This document shows, in pieces, positions 16,228 through 24,688 of a DNA stretch of 64,000 nt. Below the pieces are notes generated by a model. The model was not told where the DNA came from and did not search any database. It saw nothing but the letters and a program-made list of their open reading frames with translations. The first letter of the stretch is position 1; each line of letters begins with the position of its first letter. Both the position numbers and the translations under genes were made by a program. Location: positions 1 to 64,000 of the forward strand of contig JANLPY010000303.1 in NCBI GenBank assembly GCA_031367505.1, written 5' to 3'. The DNA comes from JAKFWF01 sp031367505 (GTDB lineage: Bacteria > Pseudomonadota > Alphaproteobacteria > Rhizobiales > Hyphomicrobiaceae).

Positions 16228-18447
16228 TTATGCAGCAACGTTAGACGCTGGCGTTGCTTCATCCGCCGGTGCTGACGCATCCACGGCAGATGCTCCGGCG
16301 GCGCACCAACGTGCCAAAACACGCTCCAAGTCCGATCGTTCGAACGGCTTGGCGAGATAGTCGCTCATACCGGCTTCCAGACAACTCGCGCGATCTTCGG
16401 GAAATGCATTCGCCGTCAATGCGACGATCGGCGGGACATGGACCGATCGGCCTAGTTGACGGATCTGCCGGGCAGCCTCGAGACCATCCAATTCAGGCAT
16501 ATGCACGTCCATCAGTACGATGTCGAAACGCTCCGAGGGGTTGCCGGCCGTCGCCTTGACGGCTTCCACCGCCTGACGGCCATCGGACACGATGCGCGTT
16601 ATGCAATTTACTTTTTGAAGAACGCTGGAGGCTAGAAGTGCGTTGATCGGATTGTCTTCGGCCAGAAGGACACGGCGTTTCGGTGCACCCAACGACGACT
16701 GTTCGAACATTGCGCCACGGCCGGCGGCGTCGACACCTTCATCGAGGCGATTTTCGATCCACTGAGCGCCGAGTTGAGCCAACAGCGATTGCGGCCGGAT
16801 GGGCCTGACTAGGTAGCTGTCGAAGCCTTGTGACCGGAAGTTGCGAAGTCCGCCGCGTGCCATCGCACCGATCAGCACGATACCCCGGACATTGAGATGC
16901 GGTGCGTGCCGTCGCGCACATGCCAGGAACGCGCCCGCCAGGGCTGCATCCTCGTCGACGTCCACGACCACAAGATCAATCGGCGAACCGGCTGCGGCCG
17001 CAGATTCGATCCGGGCCAGCGCGTCGACCTCGTCGAGTTCATCGACGATGACGTTGGCCGCCTTGAGCACGCCGCCGAGCGCACGTCGCTCTATCAAACG
17101 GTCCATGATGAGTGCGGCCCGATGCAGTCGCGGCTCCTGCAGTGCTGGCAAGGTCGCGCCGTATGATTGAGCATCTGGTGCCGCTGGCAATTCCAGGTCG
17201 ACTGTGAAGGTTGCCCCCCGCGCTGGAGCACTGACAACGTCGATGTCGCCACCCATCGCGCGTGCGAGGCGTTTGGAGATCGCAAGCCCAAGCCCCGTCC
17301 CATCTTGCCGGCGTCCAATACGGCTTTCGAGTTGTTCGAATTCGGAGAACAGCGTCGGCAAAGCGCTGGCATCAATACCGGGGCCGGTATCCTTCACTGC
17401 GATTTGAACGCGAGAGTTGACGGACCCTTTGACCACGGAAACCAGTATGCCGCCGCGCTCGGTGAACTTGACCGCATTGCCCACGAGATTGAGCAATATT
17501 TGGCGAACACGCGCCTCGTCGCCGATGACCATCGATGGCAGATCGGGATCAAACGTCCAAGCGACCTCTAGCCCCTTCTCATGTGCGCTCGGTGCTAACA
17601 ACTCGACTGCCGATTGAATGCTGCCGTCGAGCGAGAACGGCTCACTTTGCAATGTCAGCTTGCCGGCTTCGATCTTGGAGAAATCGAGAATTTCATCGAT
17701 CAACGCTAATAGGGTTTTCGCCGACTGATCAACTGCGCGCAAATAGGTCCGCTGCTCCTGGCTCAATGGCGTATCCATCAACAGACCCGACATGCCGAGA
17801 ATACCGTTCATCGGGGTGCGGATCTCGTGGCTCATTGCGGCCAGAAAGCGCGACTTCGCCCGGTTCGCCGCCTCCGCCTGATCGCGTGCTTTGGCAAGCT
17901 CGGCTGCTGCCAGTCGCGCGTCCGTCACGTCGCGACCGATCAACTGCGCATCGAGCAATCGACCGTCTATTGCGGGAACACGATGCTCTTCCCATGCGAA
18001 CCATCGAGGGCCAGCCAGGGTTTCAACGAGTTCGGAAAAGCGGCGCGCCGATGCGATGTCGCCGGCAGGGCTGGCCGGCTGCTCACGGTCGAGCACGACG
18101 GGTTCAAAGATGGTACCGATCGAATGTTCGGCATCGATGCCGAACGTGCGGCAGAACGCGGTATTGGCGAACGAGATGCGCCCATCGGCCTGACGTCGCA
18201 CGATGATGTCGGCTTGGGTATCGAGCAGGTTGCGATACCGGGCTTCGTTCTCGCGCAAAACCCACTGCATGTCCCGCAGTTGCTCGATGCGACGATCGAC
18301 GCGGCCGAGTGGATCGGCAGATCCACCGGCGAGCTGGCGGTCGCGCTTGGGATGCTTCGGTTCGCCAACGAACAGCCACATCCAGGCTAGGCGAGCCTGC
18401 AATTGCAGGCGTCGCAGGCGACGCAATACTGGTTTTCCGGTCCACAC
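16228..18447 (-). CDS. soluble hybrid histidine kinase (PAS-HK-REC-REC)
   Basis: This 739-residue sensor has an N-terminal basic region, a PAS domain (about 63-180), a dimerisation/phosphoacceptor domain with H207 in MSHEIRTPMNGILG, and a HATPase domain with LLNLVGNAVKFTERGG, DTGPGID and DGTGLGLAIS. A degenerate receiver-like segment follows (about 450-560), and then a canonical receiver with phosphoacceptor D647 in MDVHMPELDG and the conserved KPF near the C-terminus. There is no convincing transmembrane pair, so it is probably cytoplasmic. The Ala-rich end carries no Hpt domain, so an external phosphotransfer partner is needed. The GTG start at 18447 has no obvious ribosome site; the ATG at 18381 is an alternative. 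Confidence 0.88.
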   Translation of the reverse strand: MWTGKPVLRRLRRLQLQARLAWMWLFVGEPKHPKRDRQLAGGSADPLGRVDRRIEQLRDMQWVLRENEARYRNLLDTQADIIVRRQADGRISFANTAFCRTFGIDAEHSIGTIFEPVVLDREQPASPAGDIASARRFSELVETLAGPRWFAWEEHRVPAIDGRLLDAQLIGRDVTDARLAAAELAKARDQAEAANRAKSRFLAAMSHEIRTPMNGILGMSGLLMDTPLSQEQRTYLRAVDQSAKTLLALIDEILDFSKIEAGKLTLQSEPFSLDGSIQSAVELLAPSAHEKGLEVAWTFDPDLPSMVIGDEARVRQILLNLVGNAVKFTERGGILVSVVKGSVNSRVQIAVKDTGPGIDASALPTLFSEFEQLESRIGRRQDGTGLGLAISKRLARAMGGDIDVVSAPARGATFTVDLELPAAPDAQSYGATLPALQEPRLHRAALIMDRLIERRALGGVLKAANVIVDELDEVDALARIESAAAAGSPIDLVVVDVDEDAALAGAFLACARRHAPHLNVRGIVLIGAMARGGLRNFRSQGFDSYLVRPIRPQSLLAQLGAQWIENRLDEGVDAAGRGAMFEQSSLGAPKRRVLLAEDNPINALLASSVLQKVNCITRIVSDGRQAVEAVKATAGNPSERFDIVLMDVHMPELDGLEAARQIRQLGRSVHVPPIVALTANAFPEDRASCLEAGMSDYLAKPFERSDLERVLARWCAAGASAVDASAPADEATPASNVAA

Positions 18448-18554
18448 TTAGGAGGCACGCTTATTATTGAGCCATCGACTTCCCCGGCCGATAACTGAAC
18501 ACAGCGCTATTTACAAACCCTTGAAATCCTTAGTTAACTAGGTGTTTCAAAGTG

Positions 18555-19670
18555 TCAGACCTTGGCCGCATGACGCTTGCGGGCTGGGTCCCATGCCTTG
18601 ATGCCGGCGCGCCGGTACTGCGGTGGCAATTGCACCTCGGCGCCGAGTTTGTAGGCTGCATGCCAACCCCAATGCGGATCGTCGAGGAAGCCCCGCGCGA
18701 TCGCCACCATATCGGCACGGCCTTCGGCAACGATCGCTTCGGCTTGCTCAACTTCAGTGATCATGCCGACGGCCATCACCGGCATACCGGTTTTTTCCTT
18801 TATGGCGGTGGCGAACGGCACCTGGAATCCAGGCGCAACCGGCGGCGCAATCTTGATGTCGATGCCGCCTGTCGAGACGTCCATGAAATCGCAACCCAGA
18901 TCCTTAAGGCGCTTGGCTAACACGATGGAATCTTCGATGCTCCAGCCACCATCGACCCAATCGACCGCCGAGATGCGTATGCCGAGCGGCTTGTTCGTTG
19001 GCCAAGCCTCGCGCATCGCCTTGAACACGTCCAACGGCAGGCGCATGCGGTTTTCGAGGCTGCCGCCCCATTGATCGGTGCGCTTGTTCGAGTGCGGCGA
19101 CAAGAATTGATGTAGCAAGTAGCCGTGCGCACCATGCGCTTCGACGAGATCGAAGCCCAGGCGATCAGCCCGCTTGGTGGCGGTTGCATAAAGCGCAGGC
19201 AAGGCCTCGATCTCGGCAGCCGTGTAGGCCTGCGGCACATGCCAACCTTCGCCGAACGGGATGGCCGAGGGTGACTTTGTTTGCCACGGCGTCACCAACT
19301 CGGGCTCGTTCATCTGCGCGCCCTCCCACGGGCGCTTGGCCGACGCTTTACGCCCCGCATGGCTCAACTGAATTCCGAGCTTCGCCGATCCTCGACGGCG
19401 GCAGGCTTCGACGACCGTTTTCAATGCAGCTTCGTTGGCGTCGCTATAAAGACCAAGGCAACCGTGCGTGATACGCCCTTCGCGCTCGATGTGAGTCGCT
19501 TCGAGGATCAACAGCCCGGCGCCCGAGTTGGCAAGCGTACCGAGATGCATCATGTGCCAATCGTTGGCTGAGCCGTCATCGGCGCTGTACTGGCACATTG
19601 GTCCGACGACGAGGCGGTTGCCGAGCTTCAGGCCGCGCAACTCGATCGGCGAAAACAACTTTGACGACAT
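18555..19670 (-). CDS. YqjM-class Old Yellow Enzyme (ene reductase)
   Basis: This is an FMN-dependent NAD(P)H oxidoreductase of 371 residues. The N-terminus (KLFSPIELRGLKLGNRLVV) and cysteine C26 in GPMCQYSA place it in the YqjM/thermophilic-like class, in which that cysteine tunes the flavin. QLSHAGRKAS, the substrate-binding His region AHGAHGYLLHQFLSP, and VARGFLDDPHW near the C-terminus are all typical. Such enzymes reduce activated C=C bonds in enones, and sometimes nitro compounds. It is on the same strand as the downstream sensor kinase but about 107 bases away, and it is not clearly linked to the liv operon. Confidence 0.92.
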   Translation of the reverse strand: MSSKLFSPIELRGLKLGNRLVVGPMCQYSADDGSANDWHMMHLGTLANSGAGLLILEATHIEREGRITHGCLGLYSDANEAALKTVVEACRRRGSAKLGIQLSHAGRKASAKRPWEGAQMNEPELVTPWQTKSPSAIPFGEGWHVPQAYTAAEIEALPALYATATKRADRLGFDLVEAHGAHGYLLHQFLSPHSNKRTDQWGGSLENRMRLPLDVFKAMREAWPTNKPLGIRISAVDWVDGGWSIEDSIVLAKRLKDLGCDFMDVSTGGIDIKIAPPVAPGFQVPFATAIKEKTGMPVMAVGMITEVEQAEAIVAEGRADMVAIARGFLDDPHWGWHAAYKLGAEVQLPPQYRRAGIKAWDPARKRHAAKV

Positions 19671-19765
19671 GATATGAGCTCCATTCCGGAATAGGATGCG
19701 AATAGGTAACCACTTAAGTTCTGTAGTTCAATATTGCCGAACTAATGCCTGCTATGCGTTGCGGC

Positions 19766-20497
19766 TCATACGCCAAGATGGCGATGCATGAGTTCAGGAT
19801 TGCCGGTGAGGAGTTGCGGGGCCCCTTCGAGCACGATCTGGCCTTTGACGATCACCACAATTCGATCCGCGATTGCCGTTACCGCCGACACGGTCTTGTC
19901 CACAACCAGCGTCGCAATGCCTGTGTCACGCACCAATCGGATTGTCTGCCAGATCTCGTCGCGGACAAGGGGGGCTAAACCCTCCGTTGCTTCATCGAGA
20001 ATAAGCAGACGCGGGTTTGTTGCGAGAGCACGCGCAATCGCCAACATCTGCTGTTCGCCGCCAGAGAGTTGATCACCCTGGTTGCGGATGCGCTGCGTGA
20101 GACGTGGAAACAACTCCAGCACGCGATCGCGCGTCCACTGGTTTGAGCCATCACGTCCAGGGCGGGCCGACATCTCGATATTTTCCAGCACCGACAATGA
20201 TGCGAAAATTCCGCGCCCCTCGGGCACATATGCAATGCCCGCTTCCGCCGCCATGCGATGCGTCGGCGTTCCGGTGACATCGCGCCCGTCGACAAGGATG
20301 TGCCCCGACGTTGGCGGCACCAGACCCATCATCGCGCGAATGAGCGTCGATTTGCCCATGCCGTTACGCCCCATCAGGCCAACGGTTTCACCGGCGCGAA
20401 TACCGAACTTGATGCCGCGCAGGATGTGGCTATTGCCGTAATGCGCGTGCAAGTTTTCGCACCCAAGGATCGGGGTTGGAGACGGGCCGTCGCGCAT
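19766..20497 (-). CDS. livF: LivF-type ABC transporter ATPase
   Basis: This is the second ATPase of a branched-chain-amino-acid-type (HAAT) importer, 243 residues. Walker A is GRNGMGKST near residues 43-51, the LivF-typical YVPEGRGIFASLSVLENI lies near 91-108, signature LSGGEQQ near 139-145, and Walker B LLILDEATEGL near 159-169. Its ATG overlaps the livG stop (TAATG), so the two are translationally coupled. It is the last gene of the operon. The H-loop region reads VVDKTVS, where many members carry a histidine. Confidence 0.93.
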   Translation of the reverse strand: MRDGPSPTPILGCENLHAHYGNSHILRGIKFGIRAGETVGLMGRNGMGKSTLIRAMMGLVPPTSGHILVDGRDVTGTPTHRMAAEAGIAYVPEGRGIFASLSVLENIEMSARPGRDGSNQWTRDRVLELFPRLTQRIRNQGDQLSGGEQQMLAIARALATNPRLLILDEATEGLAPLVRDEIWQTIRLVRDTGIATLVVDKTVSAVTAIADRIVVIVKGQIVLEGAPQLLTGNPELMHRHLGV

Positions 20498-21258
20498 TAG
20501 GCATGCCCCCCGAGGTAGGCGTTCTGGACGCTCGCGTTGGCCCGAATATCCGCTGGCGTACCGGACGCGAGCACCTGGCCATCGACCATAACCGTCATGG
20601 TATCGGCGACGGCGAAGACGAAATCCATGTCGTGCTCGATGAGTAAGATTGCGTGCTCGCGAGCGAGCCCCTTGAGCAGTTGCGCGATGCGGCTGCCTTC
20701 CTCCGGCCCCATGCCGGCGAGCGGCTCGTCGAGCAGGATGACTTTCGGGTTCGACGCGAGTGCCATCGCGATTTCGAGCTGACGCTGGCCGCCGTGAGAG
20801 AGTGTGCCCGCCTCTCGGTGCTCCGCCCAATCCAGACCGACGCGCTTCAACGCCGCGCGTGATCGCTCGATGAGATCGCGTTGTGTTGAGGCACGACGGA
20901 ACACGCTGCCTTTTGTTGCGCCCACCGCTTGCGCTGCGAGCCGGACGTTTTCCAGAACAGTCAGCGGCTTGAAGATGTTGGTGCGCTGGAACGAACGGCC
21001 GATGCCCTGATGCGCGCGGGCATGCGCTGGAGCATTGGTGACGTCGACGCCGGCGAGCTCGATGCGACCGGAAGAGGGTGCGATCTCGCCTGCAAGCAAG
21101 TTCACTAGCGTCGACTTACCAGCACCGTTCGGACCGATGACGGCGTGCAACTCGCCCGCGTGGAGGCTGATCGAGACATCGCGCACTGCGGCGAGCCCAC
21201 CGAAGTTGCGGCCGAGTTCGTAAGTGGCAAGGAGCGGTGCTGAGGACAGGTCAGTCAT
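20497..21258 (-). CDS. livG: LivG-type ABC transporter ATPase
   Basis: This is the first ATPase of the HAAT importer, 253 residues. Walker A GPNGAGKST lies near residues 42-50, the LivG insert GIGRSFQRTNIFKPLTVLENV near 84-104, signature LSHGGQRQLEIAMAL near 147-161, Walker B VILLDEPLAGM and H-loop LIEHDMDFVF. The ATG at 21258 (MTDLSSAP) overlaps the livM stop by eight bases and has AGGCGG upstream, so it is preferred over the reading from 21300, which would overlap livM much further. Confidence 0.93.
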   Translation of the reverse strand: MTDLSSAPLLATYELGRNFGGLAAVRDVSISLHAGELHAVIGPNGAGKSTLVNLLAGEIAPSSGRIELAGVDVTNAPAHARAHQGIGRSFQRTNIFKPLTVLENVRLAAQAVGATKGSVFRRASTQRDLIERSRAALKRVGLDWAEHREAGTLSHGGQRQLEIAMALASNPKVILLDEPLAGMGPEEGSRIAQLLKGLAREHAILLIEHDMDFVFAVADTMTVMVDGQVLASGTPADIRANASVQNAYLGGHA

Positions 21259-22291
21259 TTGCGACCGCCTGACCTTGAGCGGGCCTTGTACCTTCTTCAC
21301 CGATTTCGGGCGGCGAATTGCTGCTATCCGGCTTCCCGAGCTTCATGAACCCCGGCAGCTTAAACCCCATGATACCCTTCGGCAGCAACAGCACCACGGC
21401 CAAGATCACCGCGCCCTCGACCAGCAACTTGCGCTCGGTCAGCATTTGCGCCACTTCGCCCAACCCGGTGTAGGCAATCGCCCCGACAATCGGCCCGGCG
21501 AGTGAGCCCAACCCGCCCATCAGGATCATCAAAAGCGCCTCCGCCGAGCGATGCCAGCCGACCAGTTCCGGATTGACGAACGCGCGATGCAGCGCCCAGG
21601 CATGTCCGGCCACGCCCGCCAGCATGCCCGCGATCACGAACGCTGCCAGCTTGTAGCGGTACGTATCAAATCCTAGCGCCTGCATGCGGTGCTCGTTGAC
21701 ACGGATACCGGTCAGCACCTGGCCGAACAACGTGCGTAACAACCAGGCGAGGCCGAGGTACATCGCGACCAGTTGGATCAGGTTCACGTAGTAGATCGCC
21801 ATTGGCCTCTGCTTGCGCGTCAACGGCAGATCGAAACCGAACAGCCCGAGGATCGGCCGCGTGAGATACGCGCCATCAGTGCCGCCGCCGATCTTGGTGT
21901 CGTGGAAGATGAAGAACACCATCTGCCCGAAAGCGAGCGTCACCATCAGGAAGAAGAAGCCTTTCGCGCGCAACGACAGCGACCCGATCAACAATGCTGC
22001 AATGCCCGATGCCGCAATCGCCACCGGCAGCGTGATCGCAATCGACAGTCCGGTATCGGCAGGGCTGATCAGATACACGACGTAGGCCGCCAGCCCATAG
22101 AACGCGCCATGCCCGAGACTGACCAGCCCCGTACACCCGACCAACAGTTGCAGGCTAAGCGCGAGCATCGCGGCAATTAGCGCCGTCGAGCCTAATTCGA
22201 TGTGATAGGGCGAAGCGATCAGCGGCAGCAACGCGAGCAGTGCCGCACCAATCGTTAGTCCGATCCAACTTAGTTTCGAGAACGGCAGCAT
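21251..22291 (-). CDS. livM: LivM-type ABC permease
   Basis: This is an inner-membrane permease of a HAAT importer, 346 residues with eight to ten hydrophobic helices. Family hallmarks are LVGCTGLVSLGHGAFYGLAAY near residues 50-70, LRAKGFFFLMVTLAFGQM near 107-124, and GGLGSLAGPIVGA near 265-277, the cytoplasmic coupling loop. The ATG at 22291 overlaps the livH stop (TGATG). The product ends with a hydrophilic, glutamate-rich tail of about 30 residues. Confidence 0.92.
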   Translation of the reverse strand: MLPFSKLSWIGLTIGAALLALLPLIASPYHIELGSTALIAAMLALSLQLLVGCTGLVSLGHGAFYGLAAYVVYLISPADTGLSIAITLPVAIAASGIAALLIGSLSLRAKGFFFLMVTLAFGQMVFFIFHDTKIGGGTDGAYLTRPILGLFGFDLPLTRKQRPMAIYYVNLIQLVAMYLGLAWLLRTLFGQVLTGIRVNEHRMQALGFDTYRYKLAAFVIAGMLAGVAGHAWALHRAFVNPELVGWHRSAEALLMILMGGLGSLAGPIVGAIAYTGLGEVAQMLTERKLLVEGAVILAVVLLLPKGIMGFKLPGFMKLGKPDSSNSPPEIGEEGTRPAQGQAVAND

Positions 22292-23163
22292 CAGCGCGTT
22301 TCCCGCCCGAACAGACCTTGCGGCCGCCACAGCAAGACGATCGCCATCAGAACGTAGATCGCAAGGCCGGATACTTTCGGCACGTAGGCTTTGCCCAGCG
22401 TATCGACGAGACCGATCAGCAATGCAGCCCAGAACGCACCGGTGACCGAGCCGAGCCCACCGATCACCACGACGACGAACGAGATGATGAGAAAGCCATC
22501 GCCCATATTCGGGTAGACCGAGTAAAGCGGTGCCGCCAACACGCCCGCCGTCAGCGCGAGTGCGGTGCCAACCGCGAACACCGTGGTGTGAATGCGGCGC
22601 GCGTTTAGGCCCAGGATATCGACCATCTCCGGCTTCTCGGCAGCGGCTCTGATCATCGCGCCGAATTTGGTGCGCTCGATCCAAAGGTACAGCCCCGCTG
22701 CCAACAACAAACACAGTGCAATCACGACAAAACGATAGGCCGAATAGCTGAACCCGCTGGTGATCGGCACTGAGAAATCCAGCAGCGGCGGGATCGGTAC
22801 CGACTGGAAATCATTACCGGCGATGGCCGAGCGTGCTTCTTCGGCCAGCAGGATCAACGCAAAGGTGAGCAGCACCTGATCCAGGTGCTCCCGCTTGTAG
22901 AAGCGTTGGAACAGGCCCCGCTCCAGGATCGTCCCCAGCAGCAATCCGCCGATGATGCCAGCCGGAAGCGCGAACCACAGCGATCCCGTGGTCTTCGCTA
23001 CCAGATACGCCGTGTAGGCACCGATCATGAACAGAGAGCCGTGGGCGAGGTTGATCACCCCCATGACACCAAAGATGAGCGTCAGCCCACTCGCAATCAG
23101 GAACAGCAGCAGTCCGTACTGGACACCGTTGAGAAGTTGAGCGAGCAGGATTGAGAGGTCCAT
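22291..23163 (-). CDS. livH: LivH-type ABC permease
   Basis: This is the partner permease of the HAAT importer, 290 residues with about eight hydrophobic helices. The N-terminus LLNGVQYGLLLFLIASGLTLIFGVMG and then NLAHGSLFMIGAY (about residues 10-50) are signature LivH sequences, and GGLGSVTGAFWAALLIG near 235-251 is the coupling loop. It is the first permease gene after the binding protein, from which it is separated by a stretch carrying a 12-bp inverted repeat. Confidence 0.93.
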   Translation of the reverse strand: MDLSILLAQLLNGVQYGLLLFLIASGLTLIFGVMGVINLAHGSLFMIGAYTAYLVAKTTGSLWFALPAGIIGGLLLGTILERGLFQRFYKREHLDQVLLTFALILLAEEARSAIAGNDFQSVPIPPLLDFSVPITSGFSYSAYRFVVIALCLLLAAGLYLWIERTKFGAMIRAAAEKPEMVDILGLNARRIHTTVFAVGTALALTAGVLAAPLYSVYPNMGDGFLIISFVVVVIGGLGSVTGAFWAALLIGLVDTLGKAYVPKVSGLAIYVLMAIVLLWRPQGLFGRETR

Positions 23164-23173
23164 GGACTACTTT

Positions 23174-23255
23174 GTGAGTGGTGAGTGACAAATGATCGGA
23201 TCGAGTTCCAGCGCAACCAATAAACGTACCCTCCCCTTGCCATCTCACCACTCAC
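23174..23255. repeat. 12-bp inverted repeat between binding-protein gene and livH
   Basis: GTGAGTGGTGAG (23174-23185) and CTCACCACTCAC (23244-23255) are perfect reverse complements separated by 58 bases. They lie between the binding-protein gene and livH within one transcript, where hairpins often protect the binding-protein mRNA from decay and lower permease expression. The left arm contains a direct repeat of GTGAGTG. Confidence 0.6.
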
Positions 23256-24466
23256 CATCCCACACCTCTCACTTCAAGCCATCTTGCAGCCTTTGCCTGG
23301 GTCGGCGAGTTGTTCGGCAGCGATCCCATGACCTTGTTCTCGCCGTTGGTAACTTTGCGCAAATAAATGTTCTGCACGATGTTGTGTTCTTTCGACATGG
23401 CGACCGGCCCGCGCGGGCTGTCGATCTTGGCGCCTTCCAAGGCGGCGTGCAGACCCTTCTCGTCTTCCATGTTGCCCTTTACGGCATCGAGGCCGATCGA
23501 GAGCAATTGCGCGGCGTCATAGCCCTGCACAGCATAAACGTCGGCATCGCGCTGTGCTTTGTCTTTGAATGCCTTGCGGAATGCGACGTTCTTCGGGTTG
23601 TCGATGCCGTCGCCATAGTGCAGCGCGGTTTCGATACCTTCGGCAGCAGCACCTTGGGCGGCAAGCGTGCCCTCGGTGAGGAAGCCCGATCCGCACAACG
23701 GCACCTTGATGCCAGCGGCTGCATATTCCTTGACGAATTGCACGGCGGCACCGCCCGCAAAGAACGAGCCGACCACATCGACGCCGAGACCGGCAATCTG
23801 TGCCAGCAAAGGCTGGAAGTTGGTTTCCGGGAATTTCAACGTAAGCATTTGGACAAGCTGTCCGCCGTGCTTCTCGAGGCCTTCCTTGAAGCCCTGACCG
23901 GACTCCTGCCCCGCCGCATAATCCCAGGTGATCCAGGCGGCTTTCTTGATGCCGCGCTTGCCGAGCACCAGGCCCATGCCATGCGCCGGCTGCCAGTTCG
24001 AAAAGGATGTGCGATAGACGTTGCGCGCGCATAGTTCTCCGGTGACGGCGCCATTGCCGGCGTTCGGTACGATGGTCAGTGTGCCGCTTTCCTTGACGAC
24101 CTTGTGAATGCCCATCTGCACGCCGGAGTGCACGGTACCGATCAGCACATCGACCTGATCGCGCTTGACGAGACGGTCGACGTTTTGGGGAGCGTTCTCT
24201 GGCTTTGACTCGTCATCGAGCTTAATCAGCTGGACTTCACGACCGCCAAGCTTGCCGCCCTTTTCCGCGATCAGCAATTCGACAGCAATGGTGATGTTCT
24301 CACCAAGCTTTGCGAATGTGCCCGAGTACGGCAGCATAAGCCCGACCTTCAACGGTTTCGCTTGCGCAATGGCCCAACCCGTTGGCACGGCAGTCGCGAG
24401 GCCGGTAGCGGCGGCACCCTTCAGGATTTTGCGGCGGGACAGCGTGTTCGTGAACTTCAGTGGCAT
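23252..24466 (-). CDS. HAAT-type ABC substrate-binding protein (3' frameshift suspected)
   Basis: This is the periplasmic binding protein of the adjacent liv-type importer, about 404 residues as read. It has a Tat signal (SRRKILKG at residues 10-17, hydrophobic core, cleavage near AIAQA) and a type I periplasmic binding fold beginning PLKVGLMLPYSGTFAKLGEN. The ATG at 24466 has GGGGAGGA upstream. Near the 3' end the reading leaves the family pattern: a +1 shift around 23325 would give EQLADPGKGCKMA and a stop at 23274, the usual C-terminus of these proteins, instead of the present Arg/Trp-containing tail. The ligand is unknown; family members bind amino acids, amides, urea or aromatic acids. 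Confidence 0.88.
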   Translation of the reverse strand: MPLKFTNTLSRRKILKGAAATGLATAVPTGWAIAQAKPLKVGLMLPYSGTFAKLGENITIAVELLIAEKGGKLGGREVQLIKLDDESKPENAPQNVDRLVKRDQVDVLIGTVHSGVQMGIHKVVKESGTLTIVPNAGNGAVTGELCARNVYRTSFSNWQPAHGMGLVLGKRGIKKAAWITWDYAAGQESGQGFKEGLEKHGGQLVQMLTLKFPETNFQPLLAQIAGLGVDVVGSFFAGGAAVQFVKEYAAAGIKVPLCGSGFLTEGTLAAQGAAAEGIETALHYGDGIDNPKNVAFRKAFKDKAQRDADVYAVQGYDAAQLLSIGLDAVKGNMEDEKGLHAALEGAKIDSPRGPVAMSKEHNIVQNIYLRKVTNGENKVMGSLPNNSPTQAKAARWLEVRGVGW

Positions 24467-24648
24467 CGATTGGGTCCTCCCCGGAAGTAATTTTTTTGCG
24501 AAACGCGGAATTGAGCATCCGCGCATCTGGCCCCGACACTACGCGACCTTGGCGTCGATATCCAAGTACTACGGAGGTTGGGGTGTCAACGAGGCTCTAC
24601 GGGATTGCCGCATCAGGTGGGGGGTATGGAGGGGATCATCTTTTCCCT

Positions 24649-24670
24649 CTCCCCCGCCGCTTCGGGGGAG
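24649..24670. repeat. GC-rich palindromic hairpin, REP-like
   Basis: CTCCCCCG (24649-24656) pairs perfectly with CGGGGGAG (24663-24670) around a 6-base loop, inside a longer CCCTC...GAGG context. It lies 19 bases past the end of the enamidase-like gene and before the liv operon. There is no T tract on either strand, so it looks more like an intergenic REP-type element than an intrinsic terminator. Only one copy was noticed in this window. Confidence 0.5.
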
Positions 24671-24688
24671 GATTGAGCCGGCAGGACG

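Noticed and set aside
19724..19744. TAGTTC/GAACTA inverted repeat between the ene reductase and livF
   Set aside because: Only six base pairs around a nine-base spacer, expected often by chance; no second copy seen.
23192..24034. 280-codon open frame on the plus strand opposite the binding-protein gene
   Set aside because: Antisense to a conserved coding region; no motif or ribosome site.
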